DNA from: Korobacter sp036501185
GTDB lineage: Bacteria; Acidobacteriota; Terriglobia; Terriglobales; Acidobacteriaceae
NCBI GenBank assembly: GCA_036501185.1
Contig: DASYAU010000013.1
Coordinates: 4,421 to 68,420, forward strand
Length of the DNA stretch: 64,000 nucleotides
Direction of reading: 5' to 3'
Positions 46,701-54,516 of the stretch are shown here, piece by piece; positions within the stretch are counted from its first letter, which is position 1; each line of letters begins with the position of its first letter. The notes under the pieces are model-generated. The model did not search any database and was not told where the DNA came from. It saw nothing but the letters and a program-made list of their open reading frames with translations. A program made the translations under genes and the position numbers.

Positions 46701-47123
46701 GCTCACCACGTACAGTTCGTTCACAAAGCTCACGTGGCTGTTCCGCGTCGACCGAAACAAAACGCCCTTGCCATCCGGAGTCCAGCCCAGCACTTCATCG
46801 CTCGCCGGGTGATACGTCAGCCGCCGCGGAATCCCGCCATCCGCGGCCACCACGTACACATCCTTGTTCCCGTCATAGTCTCCGGTGAAAGCGATTCGCG
46901 TTCCATCCGGAGAGAACATCGGGTCACTCACCGTTCCCGACCCTGCCGTCAATCGACGCGCGTCGCCGCCATCGCGCCCCACCACCCACAAATCGCCGGC
47001 ATAGGTGAACGCAATCTGCGTCTGGCTCACCGTCGGCCTCCTTAGCAGCACCGGACCGCCCCCGGCCGAGGCCAAACCACTGCACGCCACCAGACACACG
47101 AGCACGAATAAGAGCTTTCGCAT
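43725..47123 (-). CDS. Tricorn-like S41 peptidase
   Basis: A 1132-residue secreted protein with a signal peptide (about 1-21). Two TolB/DPP-like propellers with many S-P-D-G and W-S-P-D repeats occupy about 25-530. A low-complexity Lys/Glu/Pro-rich linker (about 545-610), a core C1 region, a PDZ-type domain (about 830-900: Y-L-L-A-V-N-G-R-E-L) and an S41 C2 domain follow. The nucleophile lies in the L-S-G-S-G-G-D segment (1005-1011). In archaeal tricorn this arrangement degrades peptides released by the proteasome; bacterial forms with signal peptides work outside the cytoplasm. ATG 47123 is preferred over GTG 47129 because GGGAG stands 5 nt before it. Confidence 0.93.
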   Translation of the reverse strand: MRKLLFVLVCLVACSGLASAGGGPVLLRRPTVSQTQIAFTYAGDLWVVGRDGGDARRLTAGSGTVSDPMFSPDGTRIAFTGDYDGNKDVYVVAADGGIPRRLTYHPASDEVLGWTPDGKGVLFRSTRNSHVSFVNELYVVSLEGGGFPRELELPMGQEASFSPDATHLAYVPNPKWQKAWKRYHGGQTTPIWIVNLATSEVEDRIPRDNSNDSNPMWVGDTIYFLSDRNGPVSLFAYDTKSKQVSEVVKNAGLDFKAASAGAGAIVYEQFGSLHLFDTGSRQVKDLAIRVNGDLPQVKPHFVNVEAKTIDNIELSPTGVRAVLEAHGEILTVPSDKGDIRNLTNTTAVEERDPAWSPNGKWIAYFSDKGGEYGLELREQSGMGEPRRIELGKPASFFYSPLWSPDSKKIVYTDKRLNLWYVDVDSGKTVKVDTNPFETPERTFDPGWSPDSQWLTYTKLLQNHLHAVFVYSLASGKAWQVTDGMSDARYAQFDANGKYLYFTASTDLGLAADWLDMSSINRPVSRSVYLTVLSKNEASPLAPESDEEKVAEEKKSTVPPKAPISVPKTDKTKHADQASKTADNTKPGEEADTSKEKKEPVVVKLDVEDIGQRILALPIHARNYVGLSAGTEGTVFLVEAPVVPNDENKLTVYKFDLKKRKDDKFVDEVNAMTLSQNGEKMLFRKDDQWIITGTDAPPKGEGEPKPGEGPLKLAGLQVYVDPRAEWKQMYHEVWRIERDFLYDPHLHGLDLPATEAKYAPYLENMGSREELNYLFEEMLGELTVGHMFVSGGDLPEDKPIARTGLLGADYAVDGDRYKFSHVYYGENWNPDVKAPLTQPGVNVKAGEYLLAVNGRELHSSDNLFSFFQGTAGKSVLLKVGPSRDGKGARDVTVVPVDSEVSLRRREWIESNRERVYEMSGGKVAYVYLPDTADGGYTYFNRYYFSQIDKKAAVIDERFNQGGDLADYIVDHLHRPMMSLMMTRDGQDFASPLGSIFGPKVMIINQLSGSGGDALPWYFRKANIGPLVGKRTWGGLVGIYDYPVLMDGGRVTAPRIAIYGLKGEYEVENHGIPPDVDVELDPKAMRDGHDPQLETAVKTVMDLLEKNPQPKYERPPYPNYHQQEKNVSNTAGSK

Positions 47124-47247
47124 AAGCACTCCCTGGAATCAAGTTTCCCGTCTATCGGAGAACTGCGCAGCGTACACTCCAAGCCCCGCGGGGTCAATGC
47201 CGCCGTCCCACTTTGCGCGCCCCGCTTCACAGGACTAGCCGCCGTTC

Positions 47248-47276
47248 TTTGCTCGCCGCTCAATCCCGCTTAAAAT
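47248..47276 (+). promoter_or_regulatory. Promoter of the AsmA-like gene
   Basis: TTTGCT (47248-47253), 17-bp spacer, TAAAAT (47271-47276), giving a leader of about 15 nt before ATG 47298 with AGG upstream. Confidence 0.45.
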
Positions 47277-47297
47277 AGAACGCCACAGGTAAGCCCC

Positions 47298-48908
47298 ATG
47301 AAGAAGAAGATCCTTCTCATCCTCGCCGCCGCCGTCGTTCTCGCCCTCATCACCCTCGCCGTGCTCCCGCACTTCATCAACGCGAACTCCTTCAAGCCGC
47401 GCGTGCAGGACCAGCTCACCAAAGCCCTCGGCCGCCCCGTCACTATCGGAGACCTCAGCGCCTCCATCTTTTCCGGAGGCGTCACTGCCAGCGGCATCAC
47501 CATCGCCGACGACCCTTCCTTCGGCGAGCAGCCCTTCATCCAGGCAAAGTCGCTGAAGATCGGCCTCGACATGTCCGCGCTCATCTTCTCGCGCAAGCTC
47601 AAAATTCACTCCCTCACTCTGGAAGACCCGCAAGTGCATCTCTTGCAGGACCAGGCAGGCCACTGGAACTTCGCCTCTCTCGGCGGCCAGAAAAACTCCG
47701 CCACCGGCAAGCCCGGCGCCACCTCCAGCGCAGGCGACGAACTCTCCGTCGATAAAGTTGCCGTCGAAAACGGTTCCATCGCCTTCGGCCGCGTCGGCGA
47801 GAGCACCCGCAACTACACCGGCGTCCAACTCACTGCCACCGATCTCTCTTACACCACCGCGTTCCCGTTCCATTGCACTGCCAAAACGCCCGGCAACGGC
47901 AGCCTCGACCTGGACGGGAAAACCGGTCCCATCAACCAACAGAACGCGGCCGCCACTCCGCTCCAGGCGAAGGTCACCATGAAGGACCTCAACATCGGCG
48001 AAACCGGTTTCACCGATCCGAAATCCGGCGTCGCTGGAACCGCCGACTTCTCCGGCACCATCGACTCCAACGGCATGCAGGTCCAAACCCAGGGCGAAGC
48101 CACCATCAAGAACGGGAAGTTCGTTCCCGCCGGCCAACCGTCCAAAGTTCCCATCGGTCTTCGCTTCGACGCCACCTACGCCATCGCCAGTGAAACCGCC
48201 GAGATCAAGACCGCCACCGTCAACATTGGCAAAGCCTCCGCGCAACTCACCGGCACGCTCGATAACAAGCCTGCTAGCCCCATCCTCAATCTCAAAATCA
48301 CCGGCAGCGGCATGCCCGTCGACGCCCTCCAGGACGCCATGCCCGCCGTCGGCGTCGTCCTCCCGCCATCCGCCAAGCTCCAGAGCGGCACCGCTGGCGT
48401 CAATGTCGAACTCACCGGTCCGCTCGACGACGCCACCACCACCGGCAGCGCCTCACTTCATAACGCCGTGCTCGCCAACTTCGATCTCGGATCGAAAATG
48501 AAGGGCATTGGCTCGCTCGCCGGCATCTCGTCCTCGAAGAACACCGAGATACAATCCTTCAGCACCAACCTCAAACACAACAACAAAACCGGTTCGGACT
48601 TCACCAGCCTCGACGTAGTCATCCCATCGATCGGCAGCATTACCGGGCAGGGAACTATCTCGCCCGCCAACGAGCTCGACTTTAATCTCCTGGTGAAGCT
48701 CTCCGGCAAGAGCGCAGTCGGCATTCTCACCCAGGTCACCGGCGCTGCCGGATCAAAAGGCATTCCGGTGAACGTGAAGGGCACCGCGCAGAACCCGCAG
48801 TTCTCTCCCGACATGGGCAGCATGGTCAAGAACATGAACCCCGTCAACCGCGTAAGCAAACCCGCCACCGGACTGGTCAAAGATCTCTTCGGTAAAAAAC
48901 AAAAGTAG
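47298..48908 (+). CDS. AsmA-family protein
   Basis: A 536-residue protein with one N-terminal membrane segment (residues 4-22) and a periplasmic AsmA-type beta-groove fold. The opening (I-N-A-N-S-F-K-P-R-V, then L-G-R-P-V-T-I-G-D-L) is the AsmA signature; the C-terminal half (about 290-480) has the AsmA C-terminal repeat features (A-S-L-H-N-A-V-L, I-T-G-Q-G-T-I-S). AsmA-like proteins belong with TamB to the bridge-like lipid-transport class. A stop is followed by a strong hairpin. Confidence 0.88.
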   Translation: MKKKILLILAAAVVLALITLAVLPHFINANSFKPRVQDQLTKALGRPVTIGDLSASIFSGGVTASGITIADDPSFGEQPFIQAKSLKIGLDMSALIFSRKLKIHSLTLEDPQVHLLQDQAGHWNFASLGGQKNSATGKPGATSSAGDELSVDKVAVENGSIAFGRVGESTRNYTGVQLTATDLSYTTAFPFHCTAKTPGNGSLDLDGKTGPINQQNAAATPLQAKVTMKDLNIGETGFTDPKSGVAGTADFSGTIDSNGMQVQTQGEATIKNGKFVPAGQPSKVPIGLRFDATYAIASETAEIKTATVNIGKASAQLTGTLDNKPASPILNLKITGSGMPVDALQDAMPAVGVVLPPSAKLQSGTAGVNVELTGPLDDATTTGSASLHNAVLANFDLGSKMKGIGSLAGISSSKNTEIQSFSTNLKHNNKTGSDFTSLDVVIPSIGSITGQGTISPANELDFNLLVKLSGKSAVGILTQVTGAAGSKGIPVNVKGTAQNPQFSPDMGSMVKNMNPVNRVSKPATGLVKDLFGKKQK

Positions 48909-48916
48909 TGAATCTG

Positions 48917-48963
48917 AGTGCCCCGTCCTTATCGCGCCATGTTTTCATCGCGATAAGGCGGGG
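48917..48963 (+). terminator. GTGCCCC hairpin after the AsmA-like gene
   Basis: CCCCGtCCTTATCGCG (48921-48936) pairs with CGCGATAAGGCGGGG (48949-48963): 15 bp with one bulged T and a 12-nt loop. It shares its 5' arm (GTGCCCCGTCCTTATC) with the hairpin at 37501, so it is both a likely terminator and a dispersed element. Confidence 0.72.
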
Positions 48964-48994
48964 AAGCTCGTGTTTGCTCTTCGTTTTTACGCTC

Positions 48995-49036
48995 TATCAC
49001 CCTGAGCGCAGCGGGGCAGCCGCGAAGTCGAGGACC
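48995..49036 (+). repeat. TCATCCTGA-type dispersed repeat, copy 4
   Basis: A diverged copy (TATCACCCTGAGCGCAGCGG ... GAAGTCGAGGACC). The remaining part of 48909-49257 is an AT-rich stretch (49081-49160) leading into a promoter. Confidence 0.65.
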
Positions 49037-49163
49037 CCTATTCTCTCTGCCCACCAAGCAAGCACAAGAAGCGTGACATCCGCAAAACGATATTTTTTAT
49101 CTAGTTAAGGTCAAAAAAAAGCCATAAAAATGTTCTAAATGTCATAAATCAATCAAACCAGCC

Positions 49164-49191
49164 TTGACGCCGCTTCTCGCCCCGCGATACT
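49164..49191 (+). promoter_or_regulatory. Sigma-70-type promoter of the propeller protein
   Basis: TTGACG (49164-49169), 16-bp spacer, GATACT (49186-49191), directly after an unusually AT-rich stretch (poly-A and poly-T runs at 49090-49150) that may act as an UP-like or curved element. GGAAGGAG precedes the ATG at 49258. Confidence 0.6.
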
Positions 49192-49257
49192 GTTTCTGGC
49201 GCTCGTTGCATACGTTCCCACCTCCACTCCAACCCTTAACCTCGGAAGGAGCTCCCC

Positions 49258-50709
49258 ATGCGGTCCAAGGTTTTCCCCAAGTTCCTGGCAGGCGCGCTCG
49301 TCAATCTCGCCTGCGGCGCCCTCATCTTTTCTCCAGTTACCAGCCCTGCTCAAACTTGTCCGCTGAAATTCGGCCCAGCCGTTCCCGACACAACATTCGA
49401 CCAGGCATTTACCCAGAACGGACCCGGACAGCCGGCGCCCAACGGAAGAGTGATGGAGCCGTCGAACATCCCCGGCTGGACCGGCGGCGACAGTACCTAC
49501 TCGCTCTACTTGCCTATGACCGGCGAGAGCATTTTCTTTTTCTCCGATTCCTACATCGGCCAATCGCCCACCGCCGTCGGCGATGGCACCGCCACCACCA
49601 ACGCTAACGGCTTGCGCACGCGCGCAGTGAATTGCAATACCTCGTTCGGCTGTTTTCCGCCCACCAACTTGTATCGCGCGCATAACAGCATCGTCGTCCG
49701 CAATGCCACCGGGACCGTCATGCGCACCATCACCGGACCGGTCACGAATGGATTTTCCACCTCGTACTTCGTTCCGTCCGACGCGTCCCTTGGCCGTTTT
49801 TATTGGGTGAATCAGTCCGTGCTGGTCACGGTCGGCGGCGTTCCCAAGATCTACACGTTCCTAATGGAGTTCGACGGATTCCTGAATTACTACGGCGCCG
49901 CGATCGCCGAGCTTTCCGTTCCGAGCTTGAAGATCGAATCCATCCGCCCCATCGCCAACGATCCGTCAGGCGATCCGGTGCACTGGGGCATCGCCACCAT
50001 GATCACCACCGCGCACGGCGGTCCCACCCTCTATATTTACGGCGTTGAAGACTACGTCCCATTCCCAGCTTTCAGCTTCATTCGCTATCGCGTGCCGCAC
50101 GTGGCGCGCGTGGACCTGCGGCTCGGCCCGGATGGCGTGGCCGACGAGAACAATTGGCAAGTCTTCAATCAAACTTCAGGGTGGGTTTCGAATAACATTC
50201 TCGCCTCGAGCTGGCTCATCGGATCGCCCACCGATCCCAACAATGCCAACGACTCCATCGGCGAAGGATTCACCGTCAACAGAATTCAAACCACCTCAGG
50301 AAGCGCATACGTCCTGGTCTCGCAAGACACGAACCCGAACAACACCCTGGTTGTCGACAATCTCCCCGGTCCCCCAAATGGCCCCGGACCAGTTTTCGAA
50401 TCGACAGCGAAAAACATCATTGTCTACACCGCCTGTAGCCCCGAAGGCCCGTATTCCGCCAAGCAGGTGGTGTACACCACGCCGGAAACCCAGGCGAATA
50501 CGGTCCCAGGCATGACCGCCGGACAAACCATCTACGGCCACCTGTGGACCTACAACCCGGTCGCTCATCCCCAGTTCAACTGGCAGGGCGGCGGATTACT
50601 GGTTTCCTACAACGTAAACAGCGACGACAGCGGCGATCTCGTCTACGCCGACGCCTATCGCCCCAAGTTCATCCGCATCCCAATCCAAAACCTGCTTCCG
50701 ATTTTCTGA
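49258..50709 (+). CDS. Secreted propeller protein (DUF5005/DUF4185-like)
   Basis: A 483-residue protein with a signal peptide (about 1-33). The phrase G-W-T-G-G-D-S-T-Y-S-L-Y-L-P and the following F-F-F-S-D-S-Y-I-G match the first blade of DUF5005/DUF4185 proteins, predicted five-bladed propellers related to glycoside hydrolases. Later blades hold H-W-G-I-A, Y-I-Y-G-V-E-D-Y and L-V-S-Y-N-V-N. Probably a carbohydrate-active or binding protein; catalytic residues not identified. Confidence 0.72.
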   Translation: MRSKVFPKFLAGALVNLACGALIFSPVTSPAQTCPLKFGPAVPDTTFDQAFTQNGPGQPAPNGRVMEPSNIPGWTGGDSTYSLYLPMTGESIFFFSDSYIGQSPTAVGDGTATTNANGLRTRAVNCNTSFGCFPPTNLYRAHNSIVVRNATGTVMRTITGPVTNGFSTSYFVPSDASLGRFYWVNQSVLVTVGGVPKIYTFLMEFDGFLNYYGAAIAELSVPSLKIESIRPIANDPSGDPVHWGIATMITTAHGGPTLYIYGVEDYVPFPAFSFIRYRVPHVARVDLRLGPDGVADENNWQVFNQTSGWVSNNILASSWLIGSPTDPNNANDSIGEGFTVNRIQTTSGSAYVLVSQDTNPNNTLVVDNLPGPPNGPGPVFESTAKNIIVYTACSPEGPYSAKQVVYTTPETQANTVPGMTAGQTIYGHLWTYNPVAHPQFNWQGGGLLVSYNVNSDDSGDLVYADAYRPKFIRIPIQNLLPIF

Positions 50710-50758
50710 TTTCGCATTGAGGCCGGATAGGCATCCAGGATCCCTATCCGCCCCCTTC

Positions 50759-50811
50759 TATCATCCTGAGCGAAGAATCCGGAGACCACCCGGATTCGCA
50801 GTCGAAGGATC
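50759..50811 (+). repeat. TCATCCTGA-type dispersed repeat, copy 5
   Basis: TATCATCCTGAGCGAAG ... GCAGTCGAAGGATC, with an internal hairpin AATCCGG-agaccac-CCGGATT. Confidence 0.75.
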
Positions 50812-50832
50812 TTGCGTTCCGCTCCGCAAAAC

Positions 50833-51882
50833 TCAGCGCGGCTTCACCGCTTCTTCCAGCGTCAACCGTTTCTCCCGCGTTACGAAGCTGATCTGCAAGT
50901 CGTAATCATTCGGGGTCGTCGTGTGATAGCTCCTGTACTTCGCCGAGTGAATATCGCCTCCCCTGGCGGTATCAGTCCTTGCAGCAAGCCCGCGTTGCTC
51001 AAGTGCCGCTTTCACCGCATCCGAATCCCAGGGCTCGATCCCGAATGAAACGTGGTCCAGTTCTGCCCGCCTCGGTCCGGCGCTCTTGAACCGCGGGTCG
51101 TTCGCGTTTCCGCCGCGCACGATGATGTCTCCCACATCGCCAATCAGCAGCTCCTGCTGGCTCCCTTCGTCATACGTCGGCTTCCAGCCCATTAGGTTCG
51201 TGTAGAACGAAGCACTCTCTTTGTAATTCGTCACCCGGAACGAAAGATGGTCCAGCCACACCGTTTTCCATCCCGTCGGTGTGATCCGCGAACTTGGCGT
51301 CTGCGTCCGCGCTTGTGCTTTGCGCTCTTTGCTAACGCCATTGTCGTTGCTGATTTGCAAGTCCCACCCGTCGGGATCTTTCACATGGAAACTCTCAAAT
51401 CCTTTTCCATCATTCTCCGCCACCGGATCGAGTCCCCGCTTTCGCAACTCTGCCTCTACACGCTTTGCGTTCCAAGGTTCAATCACGAAGCAAAAACTCG
51501 TCACCGCCGCCGATTTCCGCGCCGGCGCTGCCTGCAACACTACCGTTCCCCAATTCCCAATGTCTAAGATCGCCCGGTTGCCATCGTCCTCGCGCAACGT
51601 CCAGCCCATCAGCGACACATAAAAAGCCGCTTCCTTCCGATAGTCCGGCACCTCAAACGTGATGTGGTCGAGCCCGACCGTCTTCCACTCTGTCGCCGCG
51701 AACACCGGCCGAATCGGAGCCGTGGCGACCTCCTTGCTCAAGGGACACGATGTTGTCCCATACCCATCCTGACAGTAGCCTTGTGCAAAACCGCACGCTT
51801 CAAACACCATCACGGCAGCAACCAGCGCGAGCATTCTGCTCAACCACCGCAATCCTCTACCCCCATTTAATTGCCTTCGCAT
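50833..51882 (-). CDS. Secreted protein with two VOC (glyoxalase/dioxygenase) domains
   Basis: A 349-residue protein with a signal peptide (about 14-33). Two tandem VOC modules (about 65-180 and 205-335) each begin with L-D-H-(I/L)-(T/S)-F-x-V and contain a F-Y-x-x-L-M-G-W segment. The export signal is unusual for this superfamily. Enzyme type cannot be told: the metal-ligand His (D-H) is present in both modules. Confidence 0.85.
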   Translation of the reverse strand: MRRQLNGGRGLRWLSRMLALVAAVMVFEACGFAQGYCQDGYGTTSCPLSKEVATAPIRPVFAATEWKTVGLDHITFEVPDYRKEAAFYVSLMGWTLREDDGNRAILDIGNWGTVVLQAAPARKSAAVTSFCFVIEPWNAKRVEAELRKRGLDPVAENDGKGFESFHVKDPDGWDLQISNDNGVSKERKAQARTQTPSSRITPTGWKTVWLDHLSFRVTNYKESASFYTNLMGWKPTYDEGSQQELLIGDVGDIIVRGGNANDPRFKSAGPRRAELDHVSFGIEPWDSDAVKAALEQRGLAARTDTARGGDIHSAKYRSYHTTTPNDYDLQISFVTREKRLTLEEAVKPR

Positions 51883-51963
51883 ATTTCCTTCTGTCTCCCA
51901 GAGGGCACCGTTCGTTCCTCGCCAGTTATACTGCCTCCCGCCGAACCGAGCGAAGGAGAATCC

Positions 51964-52290
51964 ATGGATCGTGACGGCGAACTACTAGACAAGATCACCA
52001 AGATCCCTGACTTCTTCGGATCAGTATTCTTACGCGACGATCTTGAAGATTGGAATCTAGCGAAAGATCTCGGAGATTTTCTCTCGCGAATCCTGCCCGA
52101 TTCAGACGTGATGAGCCATGCTCTCCTCACGAGAGCTTACAGGCATCTGGGCAAGCTCGACGAAGCTCGTGAACAACTTCGCGAATGCCATAATCGGATA
52201 TCTGACCGTGACCTGAAATTATGGGAGCAGGATATGTTCGCAAAATTCCTCCATGAGGAGCAGCACCTCTTGAGCAAACCATCCGTGTAA
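51964..52290 (+). CDS. Small TPR-like protein
   Basis: A 108-residue soluble protein. The middle part (S-H-A-L-L-T-R-A-Y-R-H-L-G-K-L-D-E-A-R-E) is a single tetratricopeptide-like helix pair; the rest is helical and acidic. ATG 51964 has GAAGGAG before it. No partner gene apparent. Confidence 0.75.
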   Translation: MDRDGELLDKITKIPDFFGSVFLRDDLEDWNLAKDLGDFLSRILPDSDVMSHALLTRAYRHLGKLDEAREQLRECHNRISDRDLKLWEQDMFAKFLHEEQHLLSKPSV

Positions 52291-52309
52291 CCGTTTCCCG
52301 CGTATCCGA

Positions 52310-52607
52310 AATCCACCCTTTTTCGCACTTTTTGCGTTCCTGGAGCGCTTTTCGCACGTTTTCGCATATTCCTTGGAATCACCGCAAAAACCCCCTATCC
52401 ATGCGCCTTTCCGAATTCTTGGCAAAATTCCGTTTCCCGCAGCCCCTGTATCTCCATGCCCAGAGACGCAAAAAAACACTCTCGAATCCCCTCTTTTTGC
52501 GGTTGAACCCGCGATTTTGTGCTCCGAAAACGTGAAATTTCGCTTCCATTTCACACCATTCCTGAGCGCAAAAATCGCCAAAAGGTCCCGCAGATTTCCT
52601 CGGGTAG
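52310..52607. other. Gap rich in CGCAAAAA/TTTTTGCG tracts, no gene seen
   Basis: The stretch has at least six copies of TTTTTGCG-type words in both orientations. An open frame on the minus strand spans it and the 20-bp repeat, but its peptide (T-T-E-D-T-E-A-T-R-G) is repeat-encoded. I regard this as non-coding repeat-type sequence. Confidence 0.5.
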
Positions 52608-52627
52608 CCTCTGTGTCCTCTGTGGTT
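52608..52627 (-). repeat. Dispersed 20-bp repeat, copy 4
   Basis: Minus strand reads AACCACAGAGGACACAGAGG, identical to the copy at 40369, 9 bp after the stop of the NrfD-type gene and in its orientation. Confidence 0.88.
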
Positions 52628-52636
52628 ATAAGTGTT

Positions 52637-53737
52637 TTAGTCGCCAGTAGCGCGTCGCACAGCCTGTGAAACCGGCTTTTCCGGCATGGAAAGCTGCGAA
52701 TTTGGCTTCTCAAGCGGCGCATCGATCTCCAGAGGAAGCCGCCAATCCTGCGCCGAAACACGTCCTGCTTCCACCCACGCGAACCGCGTCATCAGCGAGC
52801 CCGCAATGCTCGACGCCGCGGCAATTCTTCGAAGTTTTCTCGACGTTTCACGAGGCGTAAACAGAGCGGCCAACCGAAGTCCCAGCGGAACCGGCCCCGA
52901 GAGCATTCCACCAGTGCGAATCATCCATCCGCTATAACCGTGCTTAAGCGGATCAGCGACTTTGCCCGAGTTTGTCTCAATTTTCACGCCCTGCGCGGAT
53001 TCCACCGAAGCTGCCAGCATTCCCAGCACATTGAGCGCTGGACTGCGATCGTGCCCCATCAACTCCAGCAGCGACACGGCCGTGTTCAACCCGCTCATTC
53101 CGAAGTGCAGCGGCAAGGTCGTCGCGTGCTCATTCCAAATGGGAATGGCCGTCGTGCTCAGCAGCACGCCGGTGTAATTCGAGAAGGGAAGCGCAAACCC
53201 GCACGCGAATCCCTCAGCCACGCTGCCAAGCACCTTCACTGCGTTGCTGCCCACCACTTCGCCGATCCACTGCGCAAAAGCCGAAGCCCCCGCAAACGTC
53301 CCGAACGCAGCCAGTGCCCACGCGCCAACCGACATCGGACTCTGCGGCTTAAATACCCTGAGCATGTTGAAGAAGCGCTCTGGCCTTCCCAGGTCCGAGA
53401 TCAGCAGCGCGCTAGAAATTATCGCGCCACCAGCGGCAATCCACCGGCAATCTGCGGCGATCTGCAGGTCCTTGCCCGTCCAGTGCGCCATCGCGCCAAT
53501 CACGGCTGCCGACCCCGCAGCGCCGCCTACGAAGAAGTACACCGGGATCTCCCACGTCCACTGCGGCTCCTTCAGCAGCGGGATCCCGTAGTATCCGGTC
53601 TCCGGCGAAGCAATCGGGAATGGCGCACCCCCGGGGCGTACTCCAATCGCTCGCACCTGCCCATGCCGTTCAGCCTCGTGACGAATATCGTTCAGTCGCT
53701 CTTCGCGTTTCAAATCGCTTTTCGATGGCTCGCTCAT
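52637..53737 (-). CDS. NrfD/PsrC-type membrane subunit of formate dehydrogenase
   Basis: A 366-residue integral membrane protein (about eight or nine segments) that anchors the complex and passes electrons to the quinone pool. N-terminal cytoplasmic part (1-65) contains P-G-G-A-P-F; later S-D-L-G-R-P-E-R-F-F and S-N-Y-T-G-V-L-L are NrfD-type segments. The start ATG 53737 overlaps the stop of the iron-sulfur gene by 4 bp (ATGA), which fixes the start although the frame is open further upstream. Last gene of the operon. Confidence 0.9.
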   Translation of the reverse strand: MSEPSKSDLKREERLNDIRHEAERHGQVRAIGVRPGGAPFPIASPETGYYGIPLLKEPQWTWEIPVYFFVGGAAGSAAVIGAMAHWTGKDLQIAADCRWIAAGGAIISSALLISDLGRPERFFNMLRVFKPQSPMSVGAWALAAFGTFAGASAFAQWIGEVVGSNAVKVLGSVAEGFACGFALPFSNYTGVLLSTTAIPIWNEHATTLPLHFGMSGLNTAVSLLELMGHDRSPALNVLGMLAASVESAQGVKIETNSGKVADPLKHGYSGWMIRTGGMLSGPVPLGLRLAALFTPRETSRKLRRIAAASSIAGSLMTRFAWVEAGRVSAQDWRLPLEIDAPLEKPNSQLSMPEKPVSQAVRRATGD

Positions 53738-54516
53738 CTCCGGCTCCCGAGAAACGCAAACAAGCTTCCCGCCAGCAGCACGCCCGCGGCGATCGCCGAA
53801 CTCGTCCACGCATCTTTCAAATACACTGTCGGCACTTCGGGGTTCGGCGGCAGATTGTATTGCTTCGCGTCGCCGCGCACGATGAACGCAGCATGCGTTC
53901 CACCCACGCTGGTATGCGTCGGATCGTAGTAGTGCGCGTCGTCCATGCCGCGCGATTGCAGCTCCGCCATGCGTTCTTTCGCAGCAATGCGCATCTCCTC
54001 AATCGGCCCGAACTTGATCGACTCCGTCGGACACGCCTTCGCGCACGCCGGCTTCAGCCCTTCCTTCTGACGGTCGTAGCAGAACGTGCACTTGAATGCC
54101 CTTCCGTCGTCTACGTTCTTCTGCACCACGCCAAATGGACACGCCATCACGCAGTACGAGCACCCGTTGCACACGTCGGGCTGCACAAACACGCCGCCAA
54201 ACTCCGTCCGCACAATTGCGCCCGTCGGACAAGCTTCCAGGCATCCAGCGTTCTCGCAGTGCTTGCACACATCGCTCTCGAAGCGCCACGACGCGAGATC
54301 GGCGTCATTGCCGCCCACTCCGGGTTCTGGCGCATGTTCGACGAAGCTCACGTGGCGCCAAGTCGAATGTCCGAGATGACCAGTGTTGTCGTACGAGAAG
54401 CCCGACCAGTCGTAGCCGTCTGCTTCCACTTGGTTCCACTCCTTGCAGGCCACCTCGCACGCTTTGCAGCCAATGCACAACGTGGCGTCGGTGAGGAATG
54501 CGGTAACGTTGCTCAT
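53734..54516 (-). CDS. Four-cluster ferredoxin subunit of formate dehydrogenase
   Basis: A 260-residue electron-transfer subunit with sixteen Cys in four groups: C-I-G-C-K-A-C-x3-C, C-K-H-C-x4-C-x3-C-P, C-N-G-C-x2-C-x3-C-P, C-T-F-C ... C-x3-C-P, i.e. four [4Fe-4S] clusters, as in FdnH/HybA-like proteins. A C-terminal membrane helix (about 235-258) is present, as in FdnH. The ATG 54516 overlaps the catalytic subunit's stop by 4 bp, so the start upstream of it is not used. No Tat signal. Confidence 0.94.
   Translation of the reverse strand: MSNVTAFLTDATLCIGCKACEVACKEWNQVEADGYDWSGFSYDNTGHLGHSTWRHVSFVEHAPEPGVGGNDADLASWRFESDVCKHCENAGCLEACPTGAIVRTEFGGVFVQPDVCNGCSYCVMACPFGVVQKNVDDGRAFKCTFCYDRQKEGLKPACAKACPTESIKFGPIEEMRIAAKERMAELQSRGMDDAHYYDPTHTSVGGTHAAFIVRGDAKQYNLPPNPEVPTVYLKDAWTSSAIAAGVLLAGSLFAFLGSRR

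Noticed and set aside
52219..52761. 180-residue minus-strand open frame
   Set aside because: It spans the NrfD 3' end, the 20-bp repeat and the TPR gene's 3' end; its peptide is repeat-encoded.
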